Source: Notospermus geniculatus
Lineage: Eukaryota; Nemertea; Pilidiophora; Heteronemertea; Lineidae
Reading direction: 5' to 3'
DNA: 64,000 bases
Assembly (NCBI GenBank): GCA_002633025.1
Contig: NMRB01000017.1
Coordinates: forward strand, 335,502-399,501
The translations under genes were made by a program, and so were the position numbers. The notes under the pieces were generated by a model. The model did no database searches and was not told where the DNA came from. It was given only the letters and a program-made list of their open reading frames with translations. This document shows positions 11,738-22,200 of the stretch, in pieces (positions within the stretch are counted from its first letter, which is position 1; the number at the start of each line of letters is the position of its first letter).

Positions 11738-12215
11738 CAGATAACCAAGAAACATTGAGTGTCTTCATAACATGACCAGAAAAATTTCGAAACTCTAGAT
11801 AGAAGAAATAACCCAGTCTATTCCTGAAAATAAAATTTTGCCTCATACCAAGAATATGTAATATATTCTTGCCGATGCATGTAAACTAAGATGAGGGTAC
11901 CAATATCAGATTATCTTTTCTCCTTCAAATTTTTATCATCTAGATGAACGGTCTGAAGAAACTATCGAAAATCATCATGTCATCCTATCCTTATAGAGGC
12001 AGTTTCCTCATTGAAAATGAATGTGGACACAACAGAAGGAATTGTACGACTTGAGAAGTTCGCTGAGAAGTTCGATGGATTCAATTCACAGTCTTTCATT
12101 CAATCTACAAGAAACTGTCCTGGACTACCTGCTAGAGATTTCAAGACTTGTCCTGATGTGTGTACAACTCTTCCCTTGATATTGATGAGGAACCTGGATA
12201 CTCTTCATTATCCTT

Positions 12216-15200
12216 TCACGTCATGATCTCATCATCATCTGCATTCGGCCTTATCCTTTGCATTTGGACCTCATCGCTAAGTTGTGGTAACTCTTCAGCT
12301 AGGCCCCATTTCTCCATTCCAGAGGAAACAACAACTGAAAACAGGAAGATTCTTCATAACATAATGCGCACTCCAAGCTATGCCCCTGCATGTCACTTCA
12401 ACCATCAGCAGAATAATAAACCCTTTTTTGTAGTACAGTGCACCCTCGCTCTTACGAACCTCGATTTTACGAACTCCCGGATATTACGAACCCAACATCT
12501 GGCTCCCAATATTTCATGACATGTACCGGTATGCAAATCCGCACTATTACGAACTCCGCGTTAGTACGAACTTAACCTTGGCCCCCGAAGGGTTCGTAAT
12601 AGCGAGTTGGGACTGTAGTTCATTCTTCATGACTAGGAAATAAAATAAGTGCTTGATCCTTTACAGTGGTAGGTGGTGGGAAAAACAGATTCTGTATATT
12701 TTTCACAAAATACTTACAATCAGAAGATGGCGCACTTTCGTAAGTGCTCTGCAGGGAAGATAACCTTGGTGAGGTCCTTGGCTGTATGCCACCAAGGGGC
12801 TCAAGTCTGTGACCCATACTTCTAGGACTAGAAGCCTGCCAATTTTTAGGTGGCTGCAGGGCCAGAGGTGGGAGTGGTGATGCCCTCTCCAAGCCCTCAT
12901 CCTCTTCAACCAATGGGAAAGTTTGATTCTTTTTTATCTTCTTCTTTTTCTTCTTCTTCTTCTTTTCTACGACCTCAGGAGGGTTATCTGGTGACAAAAA
13001 TGTTTTTTTTAAAAATCAGATCAACCAGCCCAAACGTCAACTTACATTTGTGACAGGTTGCATGTTTAAAACCCTGTATTAAGCAATGGCAGAGACACAC
13101 AAAAAAAAGTTACCTGCACCATCTAGTGATTCAATTCGTCTTGGTTTTGGTAGAGTCACATCATCATCTTCATCATCATTATCGACATCCTGACTGCGTG
13201 ACAATCCAAGCGGTGTATTTAAAGGCATAGGCGACCCTGTTCTCGGTTGGGTTGACTTAGATTTAATTTGTGACACATGAAGATTAGACGGAGTGTTATC
13301 AGTATCTGCAGAATTACTTGAGTTCTCAGTTAGTCTGTGCACAACAATGTCACTTTCTTTGTCCCTACTAAGAGAATCAATCCTGGAGAGCCGTGGACTG
13401 GGACCTTTTTCAACAGGCGTTTCTTCCGTTTTTGTAATTTTTTCTTCACGGTCCTTCTCAACTTTCTTGCCAGATTTCTGTAACAAATACATACAGTGGA
13501 TAAGGATTGCAAACACCACATTAAACCACTAGGCCTACTTCCCTCTGAAATTTCAGCAGAAGTGCCTAAATTAACCATGACGAAATCCCAAACATACAAA
13601 AAAACCCAGCTAACCTTTTTCTCTGGACCACGCTCAGCAATGTACTGATCAAGAGTCTGGAAAGGATTTCCTGTATCTACGTCATCAATATCATCATCAT
13701 TTGGTTCTGGTTCACCTCGTAACTTGCGTTCTTCAGCCTCTCTCTTAGCCCTGAAATATCAGTAATTAAGATAGTAGAACTGAAATGGATCTCAAAACTG
13801 ACAATAATGTAGACTTCCCAGGTGAGATGAGCTTCCCTGCAAGACAGATTTTAAAACACCCTCACATTTATAACATTGTACGACTCTGAAGGTCTTGCAA
13901 ATTTCCATGAATGGAATGCTGCTTAACAAGAACAAGTCATGATGAGCAGAGTTGTTGCCATTTGGGATTAAATTGCGTACAAAATTGCAAAAATTTATAC
14001 ATACCTCTCTTCCCGTATTTTTCTAACCCTCTCTTGTCGTTCTTTTCTCTGCTGAGCTTCAATAGCCTGTTGTTTCTCTACATCTGCAGATACCCTTTCA
14101 TGAAGACTGTCATAATCTGCATCGATCCTATCCAGCAGCCATTGGAAGCCATTTTTGATACCGTGGTCTAACTTTTTCCCTTGTCCAAAAGTCGCACTGC
14201 ACATTTCCTGAAAGTGAAGATTGGACTGACTGAAAGACATCACTATCTACCCTAAAAAGTTTAGTGGACAGTTTACCAGTATGATAGAATAACGAAGTAA
14301 GGCTACCCGCATTATTCAAGGCCTCAAATAATCAATGTCAGGAAGAACTTACCACTCTACAAGGACATTTGTGTATGTTAACTGCTTCCTCAAGGCGGAG
14401 GCTATCACAGATATCCAGTTCGTCTAAAGCACCCTCTCGGTCCTGTTTATTCGCCAACCTACAAGATAATGCATGACATGAAAGTTTCTGCAGATTCTTT
14501 GGTTAATTCATTTTTGGTAAATCGTTAAGAAATGCAGTCGTTTTGTTGTTGTTGCTTGGTAGCTGATACAGTTTGAAAGAAATATTTGTCACTTACACAA
14601 GAATTGGTTTCCCCTGGACCTTGGGATGTTCAAGCAGTTCAGTCAAAGCCTCCTTTGTTTCTAGTATTCTCTCTGGTTCACTTGAATCGATGACATAGAT
14701 CAAACCATATATTTCAGTGTAGTAATTCTTCCAGATTGGACGAATGTTCTTACCACCTCCCAGGTCATACAATGTGACTTCATGGTGATTAAATTTGAAA
14801 TTGTTGTTTTGGAAACCTATAGTAGGTGCGACATCATCTAGTCCCTCTGAAGTGAAAAGAAAGTGCAATGCTGAGGGTTAGGAGATCTAAAACTGTGATT
14901 GAGAAATGGGTGAATGAAGGATGGCTTTTGATTGGCAAGAAAAAGTATCTTTTATACAAGAGATACCCAACTTTACCTAGTCCAAGATCATATCCATACA
15001 AAAACCTTACCTCCTTGCAATCCACGAGTTGTAACAGTTTTTCCAGAATTATCAATACCAAATATACCAAGGGTGATTTGTCTGAAAAAGAGCCATAATT
15101 TTTTATTACTTGTTTCATTTTCACTTCTTAGCAGTGAAAAAGCAAAAATAAAAAAAATAAATCGACAAAGATTATCTATTTTTGGTATGATCAAGAACTT

Positions 15201-15409
15201 GGAATGCAGTTCTCTGAAGTCAGTAAAATATCCACAGCAAGATACCCACAACATCAAATTACAAATAATTTCACCATTTAGAATGATATTCCCTGTAGGC
15301 TACTTGAATACTTGACGTCTTCACGAAGTTGAAATTGAAACCCATGTCAAAAATCCTACCTTCCAGGTTTGGAACGCCTCTTCATCCATGACATGCAATT
15401 CCCCATCAT
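12216..15409 (-). CDS. ARL13B: ARL13B, ADP-ribosylation factor-like GTPase of cilia
   Basis: ARL13B is a ciliary-membrane GTPase that acts as exchange factor for ARL3 and supports Hedgehog signalling (family knowledge). Nine exons keep frame and give 522 aa: 15409-15360, 15081-15011, 14846-14597, 14458-14353, 14207-14005, 13750-13615, 13477-13114, 12987-12718, 12334-12216. Visible motifs are P-loop [19 protein letters not shown] in place of the usual DTAGGQ (typical of ARL13B), IWKNYY, and NKQD. A coiled coil ([16 protein letters not shown]) follows, then an acidic/serine-rich stretch, a Lys-run and a Pro-rich tail ending [11 protein letters not shown], like the vertebrate terminus. The vertebrate RVxP ciliary motif is not apparent; the equivalent position reads NQTFPLVEE. 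Start: ATGATGGGG; the second ATG would give MGNCMS. An in-frame shadow in exon 1 reading [10 protein letters not shown] was excluded because only the MGNC frame joins exon 2 in phase. Confidence 0.95.
12436..12615. mobile_element. Pogo/Tigger-like MITE in the last ARL13B intron
   Basis: The left end is CAGTGCACCCTCGCTCTTAC and the right end GCGAGTTGGGACTG, flanked on both sides by TA. CAGT..ACCCTCG followed by TTACGAAC is the hallmark terminus of pogo/Tigger Tc1-mariner elements and their MITEs (family knowledge). TTACGAAC recurs four times inside. No transposase is present. Confidence 0.75.
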
Positions 15410-15638
15410 CCCGAACATCGATTATCCTTCTGTCCGCCCAGCAGCAGAGACAATGGATGGATGCGTCAAAAGTTGAGATGCTTTTCCAACAGCTGTTTTC
15501 ATAGAGCAGTAGCTGCTGCAATTTCACACAAAAATTTTAGGTGACTTTTTTCCACTTCTCCGGGTTGGCCCAGATATTATATGCGTCCGTAATGAAATAT
15601 ATATATCCAACATAGAGCACAAAAAACGACACACCAAA

Positions 15639-16055
15639 TAGTAGTAAACATCTCGCAAATTTTCGACCCCAATCAGGGTCTTCCTCAGGCACTTTCAAGT
15701 AGAGATCCCAGAAGTGAAAAATGCCATAATTTATAAAACTCCTTTCTGTCAGCCTAATCACTCTGTCTACCGGTACTAATAATGCAGACTTTCTCGGTAT
15801 TATACAGGTCTTCTCTTTGTAATCAGCTCCAGCACCCAACAATGGGGCCTTGTTAATTCAACTCTTTTAGTCAACCTAAACTTTTCACACCCTCCTGTTT
15901 GTTCTGGGTTTCTTTATTAATATTACAGCTCCATATTTGGGATCCAGCTCATTCACTTCTGGGATCTCTACTGAAGTGCCTGAGGAAGACCTCGGCTGGT
16001 TGGGGTCCAAAATTTGCGAGATTTGGAGACGATTTTATGTTTACTACTACGTCTG
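15639..16055. mobile_element. Foldback repeat upstream of ARL13B
   Basis: The segment 15639-15722 is an inverted copy of 15950-16055: both contain CACTTCTGGGATCTCTACT, TGAGGAAGACC and GGGGTC(G/C)AAAATTTGCGAGAT. The left arm keeps a 101-aa open frame on the minus strand (15842-15537) with a hydrophobic stretch, which I treat as repeat-derived. A third, direct copy of the core lies at 49690-49760. The repeat sits within 250 bases of the ARL13B start. Confidence 0.65.
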
Positions 16056-16324
16056 AAATGAAAAATATGCAAAAATAGCAAATATGAAATAGGCCTAAAA
16101 GACCTGAAAGATGAGGTCTAGCAAGACAGTAGCAGGGCCTAAATAAAGGCTAGCCTATCCTATGCCTACACTACAGTCTAGTAGTCCCCAGTTTCGGCCT
16201 GACATGATGCCCACCACCGGTGGTACACTATTACTGTGTAATCACAGTGTCAATAGGTAGTCTGCACTGTGTACTGGTATGAGATGAGATGAGTACCACA
16301 CTCACACTGCACTGTACATGATCT

Positions 16325-17046
16325 AGGCCTACTGTTCATTCCAGTTCCGAGTGGCGCGAGGTTTATGAACCATAGCTCCGCAACGCCTTGGCCGATTTTG
16401 ATGAAACATACGTCAATCGACTTGTCTTTCTTGCCGGTATCTTAAAATCCAAGTTTCATCGGACTTTATTGCAGTTAAGTCGTTGAATGAAATTGACAGA
16501 AATGTCATTTTCGCCGATCGGCTGCCTCCATTGAAATGACGTCATCGCCAGCGCCACACGAGGAACGTCAGATCGGACTATTTGTTCGGGGGAGAGAAGC
16601 CTCTCAGACACTTCGCATCTGACCTCCGTTTATTCCATGCTAACAGAGATTTATTGTCCGTCAAATGAATAAAATTACATTTAGTCAAATATAGCAACGG
16701 AAAACATCCATATTTCTAGCACATAAACTCACAGGGAAAAACTCCGCTGAACACGTGAACGCAGGAGCGGCTGCCCACCCCTACGAAAAATCGACGCGAC
16801 CACGCAAAACACAGCGCTCGTAGCGGCCAAATCATGGAACTACACTTTGTACACAACCACGCGTGCAAATGTACAGGGGTCAAAATATCGAGAAATAGTG
16901 GGAATATCGCGATGAAACTTGGATTTTAAGATACCGGCAAGAAAGACAAGTCGATTGACGTATGTTTCATCAAAATCGGCCAAGGCGTTGCGGAGCTATC
17001 GTTGATAAACCTCGCGCCACTCGGAACTGGAATGAACAGTAGGCCT
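16325..17046. mobile_element. Large foldback element with ~130-bp inverted arms
   Basis: The sequence 16325-16455 (TAGGCCTACTGTTCATTCCA...) returns inverted at 16905-17046, almost base for base, including TTGGCCGATTTTGATGAAAC and GATACCGGCAAGAAAGACAA. The 450-base centre is unrelated sequence with no recognisable coding. The arms are highly similar, so the insertion or its conversion is recent. Confidence 0.85.
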
Positions 17047-17345
17047 GATCATGATGATCACACAGGTCACACTCACAGCAACAGCGCTGAGTGCACACAG
17101 AGACTGAGAGAGAATAGCATGATAGGCCTAGGCCTGCCTGCCTACATGTGCAATCTACGGTAAGGGTACCAGGCCTATATACTACAAGTGCAGGCCTAGG
17201 CCTACGGTGCTGTCAGACTACCACCATGTTAGGCCTATGTTATTATAGTATGTAGTCAAAACTGCATGCTGCCATATGCCCTGTACATTGACATAGGCCT
17301 ACATACACACAGAGTGATTGATGTACATCATGGATGTAGGCCTAC
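17047..17345. repeat. AGGCCTA-rich stretch
   Basis: The palindromic core AGGCCT occurs about ten times in 300 bases, often as TAGGCCTA or as tandem AGGCCTAGGCCT. The same word is frequent elsewhere (1867-1890, 5680, 16083-16200, 20340, 50630), so it is a genome-wide compositional feature concentrated here. No gene is seen. Confidence 0.5.
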
Positions 17346-17687
17346 ATCAGGACTTCATTCACAGAACCACAAATAATTTGTTGAGGCATTTTTACAACAA
17401 ATCTGCCGCCACATGTTCTCCTAGTATGAAGCTTGACAGATTAGACCGACTATCGCGTTGTTTTTCTCGACGATTACCTCTGTAATGTTGTCTTTGGACG
17501 GAGGAATTTCTACTCTTTTCTCCCCATGGGCGCTGCCATTTTGGTTGCTGTTTATCTTTTGTTTGCGCGATGACGTTGAAGCACGTGACTATGCTTAGTA
17601 ACGGCGGGCTTTTTGAATTTAAATAGGTGGAGCGCATTTATTAGTGAGCGCGGTAATAACCGCGGTGGTATTTGCAGTAGAACATAA

Positions 17688-17809
17688 GCCCGTAAAGCGG
17701 GTGATCCACTCTCGCGATTTTGGCTTGAGACGGGGTTGCGTTCCCTTGCGGTTACCTTATATGGCAACGGAAGTCCAAATAAGGTAATCGCAANCACCCG
17801 CTTTAGGGC
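17688..17809. mobile_element. MITE family B copy 1 (AAGCGGGTGATC)
   Basis: The ends GCCCGTAAAGCGGGTG and CACCCGCTTTAGGGC are inverted. The interior GCGATTTTGGCTTGAGACGG and GGTTACCTTAT is shared with a second copy at 21670-21840. One ambiguous base lies at 17794. Confidence 0.75.
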
Positions 17810-18252
17810 TGGGAACGATTGTTACTGTGCATATCTGTTTGATGTACATTTTACTTCTTGTCACTATACCGTTATCATAAAAACCAAACAAGGGGCCTAC
17901 GGGGTATGCTAGATCGGCAGCTTGATGGTCTGGTCCACATCATGATGTCATTTCATTAAATTTCATCCGGATAGGCCTAAGGCCCCTACTTGCTTTTTGG
18001 CCGCCGTATGCATAATTTCCTGTGGGTGCGGCGCGGGGTCAATGACAGATCCATGAATTTCAATGAGGAACAGAGTGTGGAACTAACTGGGTGCGGACAG
18101 CCGGTCGCTTCGTGCCTTTTCCCGGCCCCCACTAATATTCACAATTGCCGCGACCGAGCAAGCTATTCTGTGGGAAAGTCACCCCGACACAAAGGCCGTA
18201 AAGGGTGTGCGAGAACGCTGGTCCGCCCGTTGGGGCCTCAGTCCCTGTAGGC

Positions 18253-18651
18253 CCTGCTTTTCCACGAGGCGCCGTTGCGGGCGCGGAATGGGAGGCGTGC
18301 GCGGGTGCGAGTGAAACAGCTAATGGGAAATACGTTGGCTGTTTATAGGCTGCTTTTCCACGAGACGTTTGCGGACGCGGTTTCGGTGGCGGGAGCGGGT
18401 GTGGGTGAAACTGCTAAAGGGAAATACGTTGGTTCGAATTTTTCCACCCGCGCCCGCCTCCCATTCCGCGCCCGCAAACGTCTCGTGGAAAAGCAGCCTG
18501 AGGCTGCTTTTCCACGAGACGTTTGCGGACGCGGTTTCGGCGGCGGGAGCGGGTGCGGGTGAAACAGCTAATGGGAAATACGTTGGATCGATTTTTTCCA
18601 CCCGCGCCCGCCTCCTATTTCGCGCCCGCAAACGCCTCGTGGAAAAGCAGC
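18253..18651. mobile_element. Two and a half head-to-tail GC-rich foldback elements
   Basis: Two full near-palindromic units, 18347-18499 and 18500-18651, lie next to each other. Each is bounded by AGGCTGCTTTTCCACGAGAC and its inverse GTCTCGTGGAAAAGCAGCC. A partial unit precedes them at 18253-18340. All share AACAGCTAATGGGAAATACG. Overlapping open frames on both strands simply reflect the GC-rich palindromes. Placement just upstream of the gene at 19248 is notable. Confidence 0.85.
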
Positions 18652-19247
18652 TTTAGGCATGGTGAGTTGGCCTCTCTGGACCCGGAACATCAGTCCTAGC
18701 CAGCCTGGCGGGATCTAGGCCTACGTCTGGGAAGTCGCTCCCAAGAGGCATGATTTCTTAGAAAATGACTGAGTGTCGAACAATCGTGACCGCGGTAAGG
18801 CCTATAGGACTTTCCCCCGCCCCCTCCTTTTTTCACTCTAATCGGCCTGCAACTCTGATTTGTAGGCCTACCATGGATTAACGTGTAGTTATCCCGTAAA
18901 GGGAAGAAAATTACTGAAAAACAGGGCGGCGTAACTCGACCTTTATCACCGATAAAGGAAGATTGAAAAATAAATCGTGAGATAATTTAGCACACTAGAC
19001 CATCCCATTGCATTGCCGATATCCTGTTACATTAAGAGCGGAGCTCGTATAAAAATTCCTGCATTCGGTGGGAGCTCGCTAAATTCGCCTCGTTTACGTC
19101 CAATTATCACGATTATCACAAATTTGTATGTGTACATAAAATCGTTTCAACACTTCACCGGTGGCAATCGACAACGAGATTTTCAATCTTGTCCGTACTG
19201 CAGTTAGTCTATAGGCCTAGGTGACCAAGGTGAAAACCAACGACGCA

Positions 19248-22200
19248 ATGTCCGACGCTACCCGAATCTCCACGCACATGGAAGAGGTTGTTACAGAGGC
19301 TGCAAGCATTCATTCCACTTTCGTAAGTACGGTTGCATCATAATAAACCGCATTTCGTTACCAGAGACGGCAGCTAGAGCAGCCCCTTGGCCTGTATAAA
19401 CCCAGTACGTTTCTCTCATCCGCTCGCTCCCTCCGTCACCGGTGGTGGTGTAGTGGTTCGGGTCTCCGACTGGCGGTCAGAGAGGGTCCCGGCTTCGAAT
19501 CCCACTCCCACTGGGCGTGAGACTTGGGGCAAGTCTCTTTGCCTCACTGGCCTCTCTCCACCCAGGTGTGGGTACCGGTCGGAAATGCGCGATTGTAGCG
19601 CTGAATGAGCAGCTCATCTGAGTTCTAAAGGTTTCAGGGCAGACTGGGGTTAAAGTGTAAAGTCGGATTCCCCCTCTTTTAACTTTTAACCGCACTGGGT
19701 GTGCGGAGGGAGCAAGCCGTGGAGCAAGCGCTGAGAACCTCTGACCAGCCATTCCAAATGATGTGCTCTCGTGACGGGCGGGTCCGACGCGACCGGGAAT
19801 CAACAGTAAGTCTGAAGACTGGAGTGAACAGAAAGGTCTGAAGACTGGATTGTCTGTGTGTCTGCTTCGGGGGGGGGGGACTGGTAGAAAGGGAAATTAT
19901 ACACCAGATATAGACTAATTGTTTCACCGGCGCCGAAGTCCTTCTCGCTACTTGGATCTGCCACTGAAGGCCTCGTCGAATCTAGTCGTGGTTCTCTTCT
20001 TCACCAACCGGTGAAAGCGCTCCAAACAAGCTTGTCTTACAAGCTGTAAAGCGCTCCAAACAAGCTTGTCTTAATGGGCCGCTATATAAAAAAATATTTA
20101 TTTAGGTCTATTTATTATTACGCTGTGGTTATATCCACGGATCTCCGTGTACGATGGCCTGGGAATTACCCAATCGGTACACGGAGAGGATAACCCGAAC
20201 TGGCCAATGAAATGCTTCCATGGGCACAATGGGAAATTCAAATGAATTTTTGTATCATCTAGCGTAATTTTCAATAAAAATTGTTGATGAAAACTTAATT
20301 TAAAAGCACTACCAGGATGAAAAATGTTATATCAATGCGTTTTCTGGGCAAGATAGGCCTACTAGTACAAGTATGTAATGATTTCCACTCTCGATCCAAC
20401 AGCCTCATCGGCCAAGTGGTTAGCGTGCGTGGTCCCGTGGAGGGCTGCTACCTGAACTGACGAATAGAGGTTCGAATCTCGCAGTGATTTTTCATTTCGT
20501 TAGGTTCACCTCTTTTTAATTTTTTTATTTTACTTTTTCATCTCCTTTTATTTTTCTTGCGGCCTGCCATCATTATCAATCTCGTGTGACTATGTATTTG
20601 ACAGTTATGATGAACAAAACATGCATCGTGCAACAATTTTCAGGTTTCACGGAACGAATGTCCGTGTCCGTGCACCAAAATATGAGTTTTTTCTACTTGT
20701 GGATGACACAAATCCGTGTACCTAGGCGAATGTTGCCGCCTTCCGTACACAGATCCGTGTATATAACTCCTGATTTTTCAACATTTGGTACACGGATCCG
20801 TGTACCCAAGGCGAATGTTGCCGCCTTCCGTACACGGATCCGTGTATATAACTCCAGATTTTTCTACATTTGGTACACGGATCCGTGTACCTAAGGCGAA
20901 GGTTCCCGCCTTCCGTACACGGATCCGTGGAAATAACCCCGGCCTTATTATTATCTATCGGTCAGTCGGCCTAAGCACTGCACTGAACCCGCTAACACTC
21001 TCGACCATAATATTATCGTCGGACTGGAGGGCTCATATGGGATAGGCCGAGTGGCCTCATTCTACCCATTAATGAGTTTCTCTTGACTTGTCTGTCATCG
21101 ATTGCCTCAAGACGGATTCCCAATTTGACCTAAAGAAATTTAATTCATAGTAACCTCATAAATATATCGCAAAAAAAGAGGTTTGTCAAGAACTGGGGTC
21201 AAGGACCGGGACTGCGCACTCGAATTGAGAGCGACATGCGTTCGGAGAGACACGGAGAACGGAAGCGCCAACGGAAGACGAATAGGCTGTCTGTTGCCAC
21301 AAGGTCGTGCAAGTATCCACAAGGTCGTGCGCACAATCATTCTATTTCCGCCAGGGATCCGCAATACAGGACTGTATTTAGAGTAATGACAACTCCCCCT
21401 CCCCTCCGAAGTCTGGGGAGAAATAAAAAACTGCATTTCGAATGCCCTGTCCTTGGGAGGAATAGGCCCCTATAATTCCTCCAATCTCTGTCGCAGTGAC
21501 GGTAANGGACCTATACAGCAAATTGCATAAAAAAGGGTGATAACTTCACTTTTGAGATAATTCATATCAAAGTGACAGTGCTGACGGGTAACAAATGCAT
21601 ATGCAATTTGTGGCAATACGTACCCCTATTTTAAGCCAGTTTTCAAAGATGAAAAGCTTATGTGCACTCCCTCAAGCGGGTGATCAACTGTTGCGATTTT
21701 GGCTTGAGGCAGGGTTGCATTCCCAGTAGCGATTACCTTATAAGGACTTCCGATTGCCATATAAGATACATGTAACCGCAAGGGAATGCAACCCCGTCTC
21801 AAGCCAAAATCGCAACAGTGCCGGGATCACCCACTTAACTGCAAGCACATGAAGCAACTGCCAAGTCAAAAATTTCACGTAAACATAGGGACCAGATTCG
21901 GCTGCAAAAGTTGCTTTCTTTGAGTGTGAAGTCTGAGTCAGTGGGTCACATTCCACCCGAACAATCACATTGCTACAACAATCACATTGCTTAAATTATA
22001 ATGCGATATTTTGCATGTTTTGGCTGGTTTCATTTTGGGTCGTTTCAATTTGGGTCGTTTCAATGTTTTGAGGTTACCCGCAGTGACACACGTCTCAGGC
22101 AGCGGGCTTCACGGGTCGGGGGCTCGAAGATATTAAATCAGGCTTGCAGGTACTGTACGACCGTCGGGCCACAAGAAAAGCTCTGTACTGGGGAAACGAC

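Larger units (their letters stand above)
9188..12215. other. Intergenic region between CCP gene and ARL13B 3' end
   Basis: The two genes converge here. Besides the three elements listed at 9349, 10376 and 11467, the region is AT-rich single-copy-looking sequence. Short reading frames have no recognisable domains. An AATAAA near 9842 suits the CCP transcript. Confidence 0.5.

Noticed and set aside
15537-15842. 101-aa minus-strand open frame with a hydrophobic segment, considered as a small membrane protein gene
   Set aside because: Its core is repeated inverted at 15950-16055 and again at 49690-49760, so it lies in a foldback repeat; no splice partner or start context supports a gene.
20586-21045. 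Open frames through the TACACGGATCCGTGTA array
   Set aside because: The peptide repeats simply mirror the 84-bp DNA repeat, and both strands and several frames are open.
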